From contig NZ_WPIN01000013.1 in NCBI RefSeq assembly GCF_009754945.1, positions 1 to 64,000 of the forward strand: a stretch of DNA of 64,000 nt. Direction: 5' to 3'. Positions 25,563 through 34,614 of this stretch are shown here, one piece after another. How positions within the stretch are numbered: the first letter of the stretch is position 1; each line of letters begins with the position of its first letter. The stretch is from Spirosoma arboris (GTDB taxonomy: Bacteria > Bacteroidota > Bacteroidia > Cytophagales > Spirosomataceae). The translations under genes and the position numbers were made by a program. Below the pieces are notes generated by a model that saw nothing but the letters and a program-made list of their open reading frames with translations, did not search any database and was not told where the DNA came from.

Positions 25563-26651
25563 ATGAACCCAATGTTCAACTCATTACGTCGGTCTCTGTT
25601 ACCTATACTCATCTGGATTGTCTGCTTATTACCACGGGTTAGCCGTAGCCAACCCGTGGTGGCAGGTCCTGATCAACCGATTGACGCTCAGACGCGCAGA
25701 GTTGTCATTCAGTCGCTTATGCAGCAACTCGGTAGCCAGTATGTATTTCCGAAGGTAGTCGCTCAGATTCAGGAAGTTATTCAAGCCAAACTGAGCGCTG
25801 GCGACTATGACTCAATTACTAGCAGCAAGGCATTTGCCGATACTCTTACCGCTCATATACAGCGAATTAGCCACGATAAGCATTTGCGGCTGTTTTACCA
25901 GAATACACCGAGTAAGTCTTCTGACGGTAGCTCAACGGCCAATGAGCAAGCTGCGCTGCAACAGTATGGTCGGAGAATTAATTTCGGTTTCGGAAAACCG
26001 GAACTGCTACCGGGCAATATTGGCTATCTACGAATCGATGAATTTATGCCGATAGCACTGGCTGCCGGAACGGCTACAGACGCGATGAATTACCTGAGTC
26101 AGACCGATGCACTGATTCTGGATGTCCGCCATAATCGAGGGGGAGATCCCGCCATGGTGGCTTTTCTGGCCAGCTACTTTTTTGGGTCCGATTCAGTGCA
26201 TCTAAACGATATTGTCAGCCGGGGTGGGAAGTCAGTTCAGGCGTTCTGGACGCATTCGCAGCTTCCGGGCAAACGCTACGTCGGCAAGCCGGTTTATCTG
26301 CTTACCAGCACAAAGACGTTTTCGGCGGGCGAAGAATTTGCCTATGATTTGCAGAATCTGAAACGCGCCATCCTCGTTGGCGAATTAACGGCCGGTGGCG
26401 CTCATTCCGGAGAGATGATTCGAATCGGAGATCATTTTACAGCCTTTATCCCCGTCGAATATGCCCGAAATCCCATTACCCAAACTAACTGGGAGGGAAC
26501 GGGTGTAAAGCCAGACCTGGCGATCGCTCAGCGTAAAGCACAGAAAAAAGCGCATATCATAGCCCTGAAAACACTGATTTCCAGCACGCCCGGGGCTGTA
26601 AAAAAACGGGAGCTTGCCAGGGTCATTGAGCAGCTAAACGCAGTAGACTAA
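25563..26651 (+). CDS. S41 family peptidase (tail-specific protease-like)
   Basis: A 362-residue secreted protein with a Sec signal peptide (residues 1-29, ending at SRS). The TSPc-type catalytic domain covers residues 150-330: LILDVRHNRGGDPAMVAFL, then YLLTSTKTFSAGEEF with Ser254 as the likely nucleophile and GELTAGGAH following. No PDZ domain is visible, as in the shorter IRBP-like S41 group. It sits between a lipoprotein gene and a LytS-type kinase gene, all on the plus strand. Confidence 0.85.
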   Translation: MNPMFNSLRRSLLPILIWIVCLLPRVSRSQPVVAGPDQPIDAQTRRVVIQSLMQQLGSQYVFPKVVAQIQEVIQAKLSAGDYDSITSSKAFADTLTAHIQRISHDKHLRLFYQNTPSKSSDGSSTANEQAALQQYGRRINFGFGKPELLPGNIGYLRIDEFMPIALAAGTATDAMNYLSQTDALILDVRHNRGGDPAMVAFLASYFFGSDSVHLNDIVSRGGKSVQAFWTHSQLPGKRYVGKPVYLLTSTKTFSAGEEFAYDLQNLKRAILVGELTAGGAHSGEMIRIGDHFTAFIPVEYARNPITQTNWEGTGVKPDLAIAQRKAQKKAHIIALKTLISSTPGAVKKRELARVIEQLNAVD

Positions 26652-26716
26652 CCAACATCGCAACCTTGTTTAATCGATCCAGGTACGTTATCTTTAACGA
26701 CTCCATCCATCAATCC

Positions 26717-27811
26717 ATGAACCGCCCTATCCACGACTTTTGGATACGCGTCGTCGGTATTAGCTTTCTGGCAACCCTAGCCATTTTAGACGATGACGTG
26801 ATTCAGCAGCCCCTCACGTCGGAGGGGCTGGCTTCGATTGGCCTCAACGTCGTATCGATTATCCTGATCTGGCATCTGAACCGGGCCATCAATATCTACG
26901 GCCGGTACGTTGTGCTGGACCAGCTACACCCTACGTACCGACTGGCCCTAACCCTGCTGGCCTGTATGCTGGCGACTACGCTGTTTTCCTGGTCGGCCGA
27001 TTTAATCCGGTACAGCTACTCGCAGGGAACGTTTATTGGGTTTCGAGTGGGCGAGCGACCTACCGTGATTCGCCTGGGCAATCATGTGTTCCGATTTAGT
27101 CCGAATGGCATCGATTTTTTTCATGCTAACTTCATTGCGCTGTTTTTTGTAACAGTCTATGAGTTAGTGTTTTATCGACTGGATTCGTCGCACTACAAGG
27201 CTCAGTTGCTTCAGTCAGAGCAGGAACGCGAGAAACTACGGGTGACCAATATGCAGAGCCAATTGGATGCACTCAAACAGCAAGTGAATCCACACTTTCT
27301 GTTCAACAGCCTCAATTCCCTGATTGCCCTGATCCGTAAAAATCCTCGGCAGGCCGAAACCTTTGCCGAAGAACTCAGTTCGGTATATCGCTACATATTA
27401 CGCGCCAATGAACAGAATCTAACCGATTTAACTACGGAACTGGAATTCATCCATTCGTATGCCCATCTGCTACAAACACGATATGGCGAGGGTTTTGAGT
27501 TAACTATTCAGGTAGATCAGCGATTTGGGCGGTACCAACTGCCTCCATTGACGTTACAGCTTTTACTTGAAAATGCAGTGAAGCACAATGTTGTGCTCGC
27601 TAGCAAGCCATTACGGGTTGACATTCAGACCGATGAACTAGCGAATCTCCACATCCGAAACAACTTGCAACAAAAAAAGCAGGGTGTTATCTCCAACGGC
27701 GTGGGCCTGGCCAACATTATGGCGAAATACGAAACGCTGGGGCAAGCCAAACCGTCGGTGCGGGAAGAAGCTGGGCAGTTTGTGGTGGCCTTGCCCCTAA
27801 TTCCTGTGTAA
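26717..27811 (+). CDS. LytS-type sensor histidine kinase, pair 1
   Basis: ATG 26717 gives 364 residues. About four membrane segments occupy residues 1-160, followed by a short coiled coil. The kinase core has the phospho-acceptor His in LKQQVNPHFLFNSLNSLIAL and the ATP-binding N-box in LQLLLENAVKHNVV. There is no separate periplasmic sensor domain, so it probably senses membrane or extracellular cues through its helices. Its response regulator gene follows 175 bp downstream. An upstream TTG (26666) is less likely. Confidence 0.88.
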   Translation: MNRPIHDFWIRVVGISFLATLAILDDDVIQQPLTSEGLASIGLNVVSIILIWHLNRAINIYGRYVVLDQLHPTYRLALTLLACMLATTLFSWSADLIRYSYSQGTFIGFRVGERPTVIRLGNHVFRFSPNGIDFFHANFIALFFVTVYELVFYRLDSSHYKAQLLQSEQEREKLRVTNMQSQLDALKQQVNPHFLFNSLNSLIALIRKNPRQAETFAEELSSVYRYILRANEQNLTDLTTELEFIHSYAHLLQTRYGEGFELTIQVDQRFGRYQLPPLTLQLLLENAVKHNVVLASKPLRVDIQTDELANLHIRNNLQQKKQGVISNGVGLANIMAKYETLGQAKPSVREEAGQFVVALPLIPV

Positions 27812-27986
27812 TACTCGTTTTCGTAACACCTTCTTCAGGCTGCTTTAGGCTGGCTTTACGCTGTTTTGACCATCCTATTGACGGATTCGAACGGCCTATA
27901 GGTCCTATTCAGGGCGTCAACAGTTTACTTTACTGACGAAACGAACCTTCTGGCTTACCAGCTGCCCCCTCAACGCTGGCCATGTG

Positions 27987-28763
27987 ATGAACGTACTCCT
28001 GATTGAAGACGAAGAATTAGCGGTCTTTCGGTTAACCGAACTCCTGTCGGAAGTGGCTCCACAGGTAAAGATTGTTCAGACCACGCCTAGCGTTGAAGCG
28101 TCGGTTGCCTATCTGCAAACGGCTCCTGAGCTGGACTTAATCTTCATGGACATCGAACTAGCGGATGGACAGAGTTTCGAGATTTTTGACCAAACGACGG
28201 TTTCAGCGCCAATCATCTTCACTACGTCCTACGATGAATACGCTATCAAAGCGTTTAAGGTCAATAGTATTGATTATCTGCTCAAACCCATCAAGCAGCA
28301 GGAACTGGCGGCTAGTCTGGAAAAATATGGGCAACTCAACCGTCGACCCCAAGTCAAATCCGTCCCGGTTGTGGCCATCGATGCCTTAATTCAACAATTA
28401 CGACAACAGACCCAACCGACTGACTACCGACGTCGTTTTCTGGTTCGGCACCTCTCGCAATGGTTGCCGATCGATGTAGCCGACATTGCCTATTTTCACT
28501 ATGAAGATCGGGTTACGTTACTTCGCACCTTGAGCGGTCAGAAATATTCACTGGATTACAAACTCGAAGAGCTGGAGGATATGCTCGATCCGTCTCTGTT
28601 TTTTCGGGTGAATCGTCAGTTTCTAATCAGTGTCCATTCCGTCCAGCAAATCCATTCGTATTTTCATCATAAACTGAAGCTGGTGTTAAAACCGGTGCCT
28701 ACCGATGAGGTATTAGTCAGCCGGGAACGCGCCACGGATTTTCGAAAGTGGATGGGCAAATAA
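27987..28763 (+). CDS. LytTR response regulator, pair 1
   Basis: ATG 27987 gives 258 residues: a receiver domain (MNVLLIEDEE start, acceptor Asp55 in DLIFMDIELADGQSF, switch Thr in FTTSYDEYAIKAF, Lys in YLLKPIKQQEL) and a LytTR DNA-binding domain from about residue 145 (RRRFLVRHLSQWLPIDVADI, FFRVNRQFLISVHSV). It closely resembles the regulator at 31266. It partners with the kinase upstream, and its targets may include the surrounding lipoprotein genes. Confidence 0.92.
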   Translation: MNVLLIEDEELAVFRLTELLSEVAPQVKIVQTTPSVEASVAYLQTAPELDLIFMDIELADGQSFEIFDQTTVSAPIIFTTSYDEYAIKAFKVNSIDYLLKPIKQQELAASLEKYGQLNRRPQVKSVPVVAIDALIQQLRQQTQPTDYRRRFLVRHLSQWLPIDVADIAYFHYEDRVTLLRTLSGQKYSLDYKLEELEDMLDPSLFFRVNRQFLISVHSVQQIHSYFHHKLKLVLKPVPTDEVLVSRERATDFRKWMGK

Positions 28764-28767
28764 CCAT

Positions 28768-29529
28768 CTAGTAAGGATTCATCCCAAAATAATCGGTCAG
28801 CAACTGATCAAACACTTTAGGACTGGTAACAAGTTGCTCATACGTTTGCCCATTTTTGGTTCGCTTTAGCGAGTGATCTGTTAGTGTTATGCGGCCTTCT
28901 TCCGTGATGAGCGTACAGACTTTATTCCGGGTAAAAAACGAGGCAGGTGATGTCTGATGATAGTGACACATCGCATCAAAGGCAGACAGTTCCTGTGGGG
29001 TAAGCGTAAACTGATACACATTTTCCCACAAGCCAGCTTCGGTACGTTGAGACAGCATAAACGAACCATAAGCCGGTTGGGTAATTCGATAACAGCCCGT
29101 GTGATCTTCCTGAACAGAATCAACAATAAGCCGTAAAGGATACAGCGGAAAACGACGTCCCAAACCGATATCCACCAGATAATCAATCTCGTTTATTTGT
29201 ACGATCAGCGCTAGATGGTCAAACTCTGGATTGAAGCCAATGCCTGCCGTATAGGTGCGTCCTGACACGCGCTTTACAGTGAAACCCAGTTCAAGGAGCA
29301 GTTCATAAAAAAGTCCATTCAACTCGTAGCAAATTCCACCGCGTCGCTGGGTAACGATTTTCTCGAACAGTGCATCGACCGACAAGCGGATAGGAATACC
29401 TGCGTGAATCGCCAGATTTTCCAGCGGTATGGCCAGCAAGTGCTGGTAGTGTAAGGTTTGCAGGCTAGCCAAACAGATGTCGGGCCAGCCTACATAACCA
29501 ATTCGCTTCAGATAAGCGGAGGCATTCAT
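28768..29529 (-). CDS. nat: Arylamine N-acetyltransferase
   Basis: ATG 29529 gives 253 residues. The catalytic triad is complete and correctly spaced: Cys67 in RRGGICYELNGLFYELL, His105 in FDHLALIVQI and Asp120 in YLVDIGLGRR. Such enzymes move acetyl groups from acetyl-CoA to arylamines and hydrazines. An upstream in-frame extension to 29679 is an overlap with the lipoprotein gene and is not conserved. It is 20 bp downstream of that lipoprotein gene, so they are probably co-transcribed, and it ends only 4 bp from the convergent LytTR regulator. Confidence 0.9.
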   Translation of the reverse strand: MNASAYLKRIGYVGWPDICLASLQTLHYQHLLAIPLENLAIHAGIPIRLSVDALFEKIVTQRRGGICYELNGLFYELLLELGFTVKRVSGRTYTAGIGFNPEFDHLALIVQINEIDYLVDIGLGRRFPLYPLRLIVDSVQEDHTGCYRITQPAYGSFMLSQRTEAGLWENVYQFTLTPQELSAFDAMCHYHQTSPASFFTRNKVCTLITEEGRITLTDHSLKRTKNGQTYEQLVTSPKVFDQLLTDYFGMNPY

Positions 29530-29548
29530 GGCGATTGCAGATTTGTGC

Positions 29549-30418
29549 TTAATACGAATAGGTAGCGGATAACGAACCCCCAGAATAGTACGTCGTACGT
29601 TGTTTGGGCTTACCTTCCGCGTCATACATATAGACGTACGTTTCCCGTCCAATCTCGTTGCCGTCGCGGTAACGCACAATGCGGGTGCGGTAATTATTTG
29701 CGTAGAAGGTTACGTTCGGCAGGAAAGGGAAAGCTGCGAACAGGTTCTCTACGTGTTTACCCCGGTCAAAATCAGCATATGTCGTCACGGTTTCGATTCG
29801 ATAATCGTCCGTACCGGGGATTTTCACCCAATCGGTACAGGTCGTCAGGTTGCCCGATTGGTCATACTGATACGTTTTACGACCTACGTAGCTGTCGGTC
29901 ATGGATTGGGCGTCAAGCTGCACTAATTGTCCAATAGCGCTGTATTGATACGTTCGTATAAATAGCAGGCGTCCTTTAGCAGAATATTCCTCTACGCGAT
30001 TAACCTGATTGGTTGGGCTGTATTGATAAAGAAAATAGCCCGCTCCCCGTAGATCGACCCGTTTTAACTGACCATTCGGCTGGTACAAGAATTGATACTC
30101 TCGCTGCTGCATCATGCCATTACCACCTAATACAGTTGTCGCCTGATTACGGTAATATATCACTTGATTAGCGGCATCGTATTGCACTTCCTGGTAATCA
30201 TTGGCGGCATACGCAATGCGAAACGTGCGGAATACTCCAACAGAACCGTCGGTTGTCGTACCACTGCCCGGTTGGGTAGTCGTACTACTATTGGGCTGGG
30301 TTGCAGTGCCGCTACCCGGTAGGCTGCTAATGGGGTCGGGCGCTTTCAACAGATCAACATCGTGCTTACAGGCGGTTGTTAGCAGAGCCAGTATGACTAA
30401 AAAATAGATTGTTTTCAT
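29549..30418 (-). CDS. Lipoprotein with Thr/Gly linker and YD/RHS-like repeats
   Basis: A 289-residue lipoprotein with lipobox TTAC at residues 14-17. Residues 35-58 are a low-complexity linker of TQPGSGTT-type repeats. The rest contains short repeated blocks such as YDAANQVIYYRNQAT, YQPNGQLKRVDLR, YSAIGQLVQLDAQ and YDQSGNLTTCTDW, which look like degenerate RHS/YD repeats. It is probably surface-exposed. The nat gene lies directly downstream. Confidence 0.7.
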   Translation of the reverse strand: MKTIYFLVILALLTTACKHDVDLLKAPDPISSLPGSGTATQPNSSTTTQPGSGTTTDGSVGVFRTFRIAYAANDYQEVQYDAANQVIYYRNQATTVLGGNGMMQQREYQFLYQPNGQLKRVDLRGAGYFLYQYSPTNQVNRVEEYSAKGRLLFIRTYQYSAIGQLVQLDAQSMTDSYVGRKTYQYDQSGNLTTCTDWVKIPGTDDYRIETVTTYADFDRGKHVENLFAAFPFLPNVTFYANNYRTRIVRYRDGNEIGRETYVYMYDAEGKPKQRTTYYSGGSLSATYSY

Positions 30419-30494
30419 GATAAGAGGTGTAGCTATGAATCGGTGCGGGTGACTGCGCTAGCGATGGCGAGCGAAGCCACCCACCTAGATTCGT

Positions 30495-31112
30495 TTATTG
30501 TTTGAAGTAGCGAATGGTCCCGTTGGATTGCTCACTTTCGAAGCATGTTTTGCCGTAATAGGTCGTCAGCTTGCCGAACCAGTTGGTGTAGGTGGCCGGA
30601 TAGAGTTTCTCTACTGCCAGGTCGTGGGCAAATACATCGTTATTGTAGACTTTGCCATTGGCCGGGTAGTACTTGAATTGCATATCACCGTTGCTATCCA
30701 GGTCAATTTCGTACGTGCCGTTGGTTTCAACCCGCTGGGTATCTTCTGACGAATACGTAGCCGTCGAAGCGGTTACGATGCTGAAGCCCGTTCCATCGGG
30801 GTTGATGTGGAAGACTGCGCCAAAAGCCCAGGCTGGCACGGTATGGCCGTTCGGACTGACTACATTGGTGCTGCTTACCTGCGTGAGTTGCCATTCGCCG
30901 ACCAGTTCAGCGGGTACGGTTTTGCGTGGGCCATTGCCATATTCATTGGGTCGAAGCCCGTTACCCGGCTGGCAGGCCGTGTTCGTTAGTACTAGGAAGA
31001 CGAGTACAAGCCAGCTGATCCGGGGAAGCACAAAATGGTAGTGATTCGTAGACCATTTGGTGAGAGCTGCTTTAGCAGCCATTGAGAAAGTACTTGTTGT
31101 GAACGTTTTCAT
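30495..31112 (-). CDS. Hypothetical lipoprotein, 205 aa
   Basis: A 205-residue protein with a long N-terminal region, a hydrophobic signal (WLVLVFLVLTNTAC) and a lipobox Cys near residue 47. The mature part is beta-rich and starts VPAELVGEWQLTQVSST, a lipocalin-like opening often seen in small Bacteroidota lipoproteins. A shorter start nearer the signal is possible but no better Met is present. It lies between the YD-repeat lipoprotein and the second LytTR pair, all on the minus strand. Confidence 0.68.
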   Translation of the reverse strand: MKTFTTSTFSMAAKAALTKWSTNHYHFVLPRISWLVLVFLVLTNTACQPGNGLRPNEYGNGPRKTVPAELVGEWQLTQVSSTNVVSPNGHTVPAWAFGAVFHINPDGTGFSIVTASTATYSSEDTQRVETNGTYEIDLDSNGDMQFKYYPANGKVYNNDVFAHDLAVEKLYPATYTNWFGKLTTYYGKTCFESEQSNGTIRYFKQ

Positions 31113-31265
31113 ATGTGTCCGCTACGCGGTGTTTAATGGTTCAAAAATTTGTCGTTTAACACCACAAACGTAGACAGGCACTGCGGACGGTGGAATCTCA
31201 ACCGAGTCGAATTGAGGATTGATGAAGCCGAACCGGATGAAAGTCGCGCTTAATCTTTTGGGCGA

Positions 31266-32045
31266 TCACCTTCCCATCCATTCTTTAAAGGACGTGAGTT
31301 TCTCCCGGCTTACCACCACATCTTTATCACTATCTGGTTTAAGCTTGAGAGCCAGTCGGTTGCCAAAGTAGGTTTGGATCTGATCCACACTAGTTGCCGA
31401 GACCAGAAACGAACGACCCACCCGAAAAAACTGTGCAGGGTCCAGCATCTGCTCCAGCTCATCCATACTGTAATCAACCAGCATCTTCCGGCCATCGAAG
31501 GTCCGAATCTGATTCATTCGGTTGTCGGTAAAGAAATAAGCAATCTGATGCGTGTCGACCGAAAGCAGTTTAGCGGCATACTGCACCAGAAACCGCTTTC
31601 GATAATCTTTGGGAGCGAGTTGTTTTCGGAGCTCATCCAACAGGTTATTCACACTCACTTCCGAACGTGACCCTTGCTGGCGACCGAACTTATCCAGAGC
31701 AGCCCTAAGCTCATCTTTCTGTACAGGTTTGAGCAAATAATCGACGCTATTGACCTTAAAGGCGCGTATGGCATATTCGTCGTAGGAAGTCGTAAAAATG
31801 ACGGGCGGTTTAACCCCCGTCTGTTCAAAAATCCGGAAACTCTGCCCGTCCGATAGTTCGATATCCATCAGAATCAGATCGGGTGTATCAGGCTGGCCTG
31901 CTGCCTGGTGAGCCTGTAGCCAGGCCACCGTTTCCCGGACACTAGTCGTGACTGCTACTACCGTAGCGTCTGGTTCGACGGCAGCCAGCGTCTTGGTCAA
32001 TTTCTTAGCCGCAATATCTTCGTCTTCAACGAGTAAGATGTTCAT
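31266..32045 (-). CDS. LytTR response regulator, pair 2
   Basis: A 259-residue regulator with a receiver (MNILLVEDEDIAAKKL start, acceptor Asp61 in DLILMDIELSDGQSF, FTTSYDEYAIRAFKV, YLLKPVQKDEL) and a C-terminal LytTR domain (RKRFLVQYAAKLLSVDTHQI, FFRVGRSFLVSATSV). It is a paralogue of the regulator at 27987, and the receivers share long identical runs. Its kinase gene lies 18 bp upstream, so the pair is an operon. Confidence 0.92.
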   Translation of the reverse strand: MNILLVEDEDIAAKKLTKTLAAVEPDATVVAVTTSVRETVAWLQAHQAAGQPDTPDLILMDIELSDGQSFRIFEQTGVKPPVIFTTSYDEYAIRAFKVNSVDYLLKPVQKDELRAALDKFGRQQGSRSEVSVNNLLDELRKQLAPKDYRKRFLVQYAAKLLSVDTHQIAYFFTDNRMNQIRTFDGRKMLVDYSMDELEQMLDPAQFFRVGRSFLVSATSVDQIQTYFGNRLALKLKPDSDKDVVVSREKLTSFKEWMGR

Positions 32046-32063
32046 GGTATTGGTAAAAAAAGG

Positions 32064-32993
32064 TTATGAATAAACAGAAACATTGTCCGCCTGAATCAGC
32101 GGAATAATAACGGCAAACTGATCGTCGGTTTCGTCAATACGAATATCTCCCTGACCCAGCAGCCGGAATTTGGTCGTGATATTGCGCAACCCGATCTGGG
32201 TCGATACTAGGGATTGCGGCTTTTTTTGTAAGTTATTGCGCACGGTCAGCGTACCGTCGGGCTGAGTATGAATGCTGACAGTCAATGGCTGGAATTTATC
32301 AATGACATTATGCTTGACGGCATTTTCGACCAGCAGTTGCAGGGTCAGCGAAGGAAGCAGATACGATTCGTAGACCGATTCGATGTCTATTTGCAGATGT
32401 AGATTATCGCCGTAGCGAGTTTTCAGCAAATGAAAATAGGACCGGATAAATTGAAGTTCAGTACTGAGATCAATGAGTTCGTGTTCGTTAGCCCGCAGCA
32501 GGTAGCGGTATACTTTACACAACTCATTGAGAAAATCTTCCGCCCGCTCGGTATCATCCCCAATCAGGTACGAGAGCGTATTGAGGCTATTAAACAGGAA
32601 GTGTGGATTAACCTGTTGCTTTAAGCTGTCCAGTTGGGTTTGCAGATTTTCTTTTTTGAGTGTTTCGGCCTCTTTTTCGGATTTCAGCAGCCGGATGAAA
32701 TAATAAACGGCTTCTTGTACACCTGCGATAAATACCGTAAAAAGTACCCCGGTTGGCAAGGCATTGGTAAACGCAAATTCCGGATACGGAGCATGGTAAC
32801 CCGAAACATTCACCAGCAGCATGTCCGTACAGTCAATTAGGACGATGAGTACCCAGCAAACTGGTAACATCAGCGACACGCGCCGTCGGATCTGAGACAG
32901 ATGCGGGAACCATTTTCGAGACTGGATAATCACCCATCGCAATGACTCCCAACTGGCTGTCCGAATCAGCAGAAATTCCAGGCTATACTTCAA
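32064..32993 (-). CDS. LytS-type sensor histidine kinase, pair 2
   Basis: A 309-residue membrane kinase with two or three N-terminal membrane segments, a coiled coil (EKEAETLKKENLQTQLDSLK), the phospho-acceptor His in QQVNPHFLFNSLNTLSYLIG and the ATP-binding segment LQLLVENAVKHNVI. It is shorter at the N-terminus than the paralogue at 26717, but the kinase cores are closely similar. It is transcribed with the LytTR gene directly downstream. The upstream region contains a 21-bp-period direct repeat (33178). Confidence 0.88.
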   Translation of the reverse strand: MKYSLEFLLIRTASWESLRWVIIQSRKWFPHLSQIRRRVSLMLPVCWVLIVLIDCTDMLLVNVSGYHAPYPEFAFTNALPTGVLFTVFIAGVQEAVYYFIRLLKSEKEAETLKKENLQTQLDSLKQQVNPHFLFNSLNTLSYLIGDDTERAEDFLNELCKVYRYLLRANEHELIDLSTELQFIRSYFHLLKTRYGDNLHLQIDIESVYESYLLPSLTLQLLVENAVKHNVIDKFQPLTVSIHTQPDGTLTVRNNLQKKPQSLVSTQIGLRNITTKFRLLGQGDIRIDETDDQFAVIIPLIQADNVSVYS

Positions 32994-33167
32994 TGTAGTC
33001 AGCCTGGGGGCTGAGCTAGTAACCCAAAGCTATACAGGTCAACGATTACCAGCAGGCTGATACCCACAACACGAATCCAACGGTAATCGACCTTTTCCAC
33101 GCGATCAGTAAGAGGCTAAAGTTTAGTCCTGAAATTAGGCCATGATAGAACTAACGACCAGTTAGAT

Positions 33168-33323
33168 TTGCTCGAAGTGCGTGAAAATCAGGCTGAATTG
33201 CGTGAATATCAGGTTAAAGTTCCTACTGATGCTGGATGGATTGATGGGGAAATTAATACGGCTAAGCTACAAGTGAAGAAGGTAGCCTTTGTGGCAGGTT
33301 TATGGCTGGAATCAGGGTTTTGA
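33168..33323 (+). CDS. Possible small protein or gene remnant, 51 aa
   Basis: A frame open from TTG 33168 to TGA 33323 encodes a charged, helical peptide with two heptads (LEVRENQAELREYQV) and a hydrophobic end (VAFVAGLWLESGF). The frame is open further upstream but without an ATG. The composition is protein-like, and the fragment could be the tail of a decayed gene. The two heptads coincide with the 21-bp DNA repeat. Confidence 0.25.
   Translation: MLEVRENQAELREYQVKVPTDAGWIDGEINTAKLQVKKVAFVAGLWLESGF
33178..33219. repeat. Tandem 21-bp direct repeat
   Basis: TGCGTGAAAATCAGGCTGAA (from 33178) is followed with exactly 21-bp period by TGCGTGAATATCAGGTTAAA (from 33199). A two-turn spacing is typical of LytTR regulator sites. 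It lies about 185 bp upstream of the LytS gene (32993) and 270 bp upstream of the lipoprotein gene at 33488. It also overlaps a weak coding frame, so a coding explanation remains possible. Confidence 0.5.
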
Positions 33324-33487
33324 CTACTTAAAACCACCAGAATGTGGACTCAAATAGGCTTATCCTCAATTCGAACAGAACCCCTATCGAACTGACTGAT
33401 GCGTCTGCCAACTTTGTATCGCCGGACGGCAAAACAGTCTCTCTCCGGCAATAAACTTTATTCTTTCAACCAAAAACAGTAAACACC

Positions 33488-33937
33488 GTGTACAGTCAAA
33501 TTCTCCGTCGTGCTTCCCTGGCAGCCTTGCTGCTCGTTGGTTCACTCTCTGCCTGTAAACAACAGGCTACCGAAGTTAATCCTGCTCCCGCTCCTGTCAG
33601 CGAATTGTCCAGCCGCGTTTCTGGCCAATACACGCTCAAACAGGTAACGGCAAACGGTCAAGTCTACTCCGCCGACGACGCTGATCTGAAGGGCGGTGCC
33701 AAGATCAGTCGTGTCAGCGCCACCAGCGTAAACCTGGATCTAGACATTAATACGCTCTCGACGAACGAAGCCGTCATGAACGGTTCGGTCTCTGGCCTTA
33801 CCTTAACCGATGCTGGTAACGACGAAGTGAACCTGGTTAAAGGTTCGGACACGATTGGTAAAGGCAGCTCCAACAAATTGACACTGAACGTAAAAGGTGG
33901 TGATGGCGTAGCATATGGCTTAATTATGACCAAATAA
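33488..33937 (+). CDS. Small lipoprotein, 149 aa
   Basis: GTG start at 33488. A signal peptide with lipobox LSAC (residues 20-23) precedes a Pro/Ala linker and a beta-rich domain (SSRVSGQYTLKQVTANGQVY). The protein ends in MTK. No family is recognised beyond small Bacteroidota lipoproteins. Alternative starts lie too close to the signal peptide to be better. A hairpin near 33970 may end its transcript. Confidence 0.7.
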   Translation: MYSQILRRASLAALLLVGSLSACKQQATEVNPAPAPVSELSSRVSGQYTLKQVTANGQVYSADDADLKGGAKISRVSATSVNLDLDINTLSTNEAVMNGSVSGLTLTDAGNDEVNLVKGSDTIGKGSSNKLTLNVKGGDGVAYGLIMTK

Positions 33938-33969
33938 GTAGTGTTGGTTTAGCCAACTTTTCCAAACCT

Positions 33970-33998
33970 GAGTCCTCGTCTGGTCAAAACGAGGACTC
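33970..33998 (+). terminator. Hairpin after the small lipoprotein gene
   Basis: Arms GAGTCCTCGT (33970-33979) and ACGAGGACTC (33989-33998) are perfect complements, 30 bp after the stop codon of the lipoprotein gene. A T-tract is absent, so termination is inferred from position. Confidence 0.4.
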
Positions 33999-34185
33999 CG
34001 TGTGTTAACTGGTAATGGTAGCGTTCTTATAAGTTTGTAAAAAGAATTTTGCAACATCTTTAACGTATACTACAGATTAAGCTTCGGTGGCCGGTACCGT
34101 AACGGCAGACCGTACTGGTGCGGGAACACTGGAGAGCTATTAAACTAGTAGGCTGCCATTGTAAAAGGAAAATTCTCTCAAAACC

Positions 34186-34245
34186 CTCCCAAAAGAGACG
34201 AAGAGAAATTTGCGTATCTGTAATTGGGGCGTTTTCTGAAACGGT
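34186..34245 (+). repeat. Dispersed bipartite element, copy A
   Basis: Begins CTCCCAAAAGAGACGAA and ends GGGGCGTTTTCTGAAACGGT with about 23 nt between. Two further copies in the same orientation lie at 46783 and 47467. The spacer differs while the two ends are conserved. No coding content. Confidence 0.55.
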
Positions 34246-34474
34246 AATTAGCATGAAGTTTCGTATTTTGGCCATCACGTAACCTAAAGACAGTTTTATT
34301 AACTCTTCTAAGGTAATGGTGAAGTAGCGGCAGAGCTTCTGCCAACTATTCCAGGATACAGAAGGGAGAAAGCTATCCTAGGTATACTTTCTAAAATCGC
34401 GACATAATCAAGTTTACTTTTCGCCCTGCTAAAGATTACTCCCTATTAATTTTAGAAAGCTCCCGTTGAAATAC

Positions 34475-34583
34475 GGGAAGCCCGCGACCATAGACGAATA
34501 CCATCAACCATGAAAGAACCCCATTAAGCAATCCTGGATTACTATATCGTGCCTTTCACGGGTCGGCATAAAACGGGCTTCCC
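34475..34583. repeat. Wide inverted repeat, MITE-like
   Basis: GGGAAGCCCG at 34475-34484 is exactly complemented by CGGGCTTCCC at 34574-34583, enclosing about 90 bp. An inner pair (CCATGAAAG and CCTTTCACGG) lies in the spacer. It could be a small non-autonomous element or a structured RNA; no target duplication was recognised. Confidence 0.4.
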
Positions 34584-34614
34584 TATTTAGTTATATATCT
34601 GGTCCAACAGGTGA

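Larger units (their letters stand above)
33938..34614. other. Intergenic region with hairpins and a repeated element
   Basis: About 680 bp between convergent genes. It holds a 10-bp-stem hairpin (33970-33998, GAGTCCTCGT), copy A of a dispersed bipartite element (34186-34245) and a wide inverted repeat with GGGAAGCCCG arms (34475 and 34574). A minus-strand frame of 72 codons (34060-34278) overlaps the repeated element and is not called. Confidence 0.5.

Noticed and set aside
34060..34278. Minus-strand 72-codon frame
   Set aside because: It overlaps the dispersed repeated element and is Ser/Arg/Cys-rich at the end.
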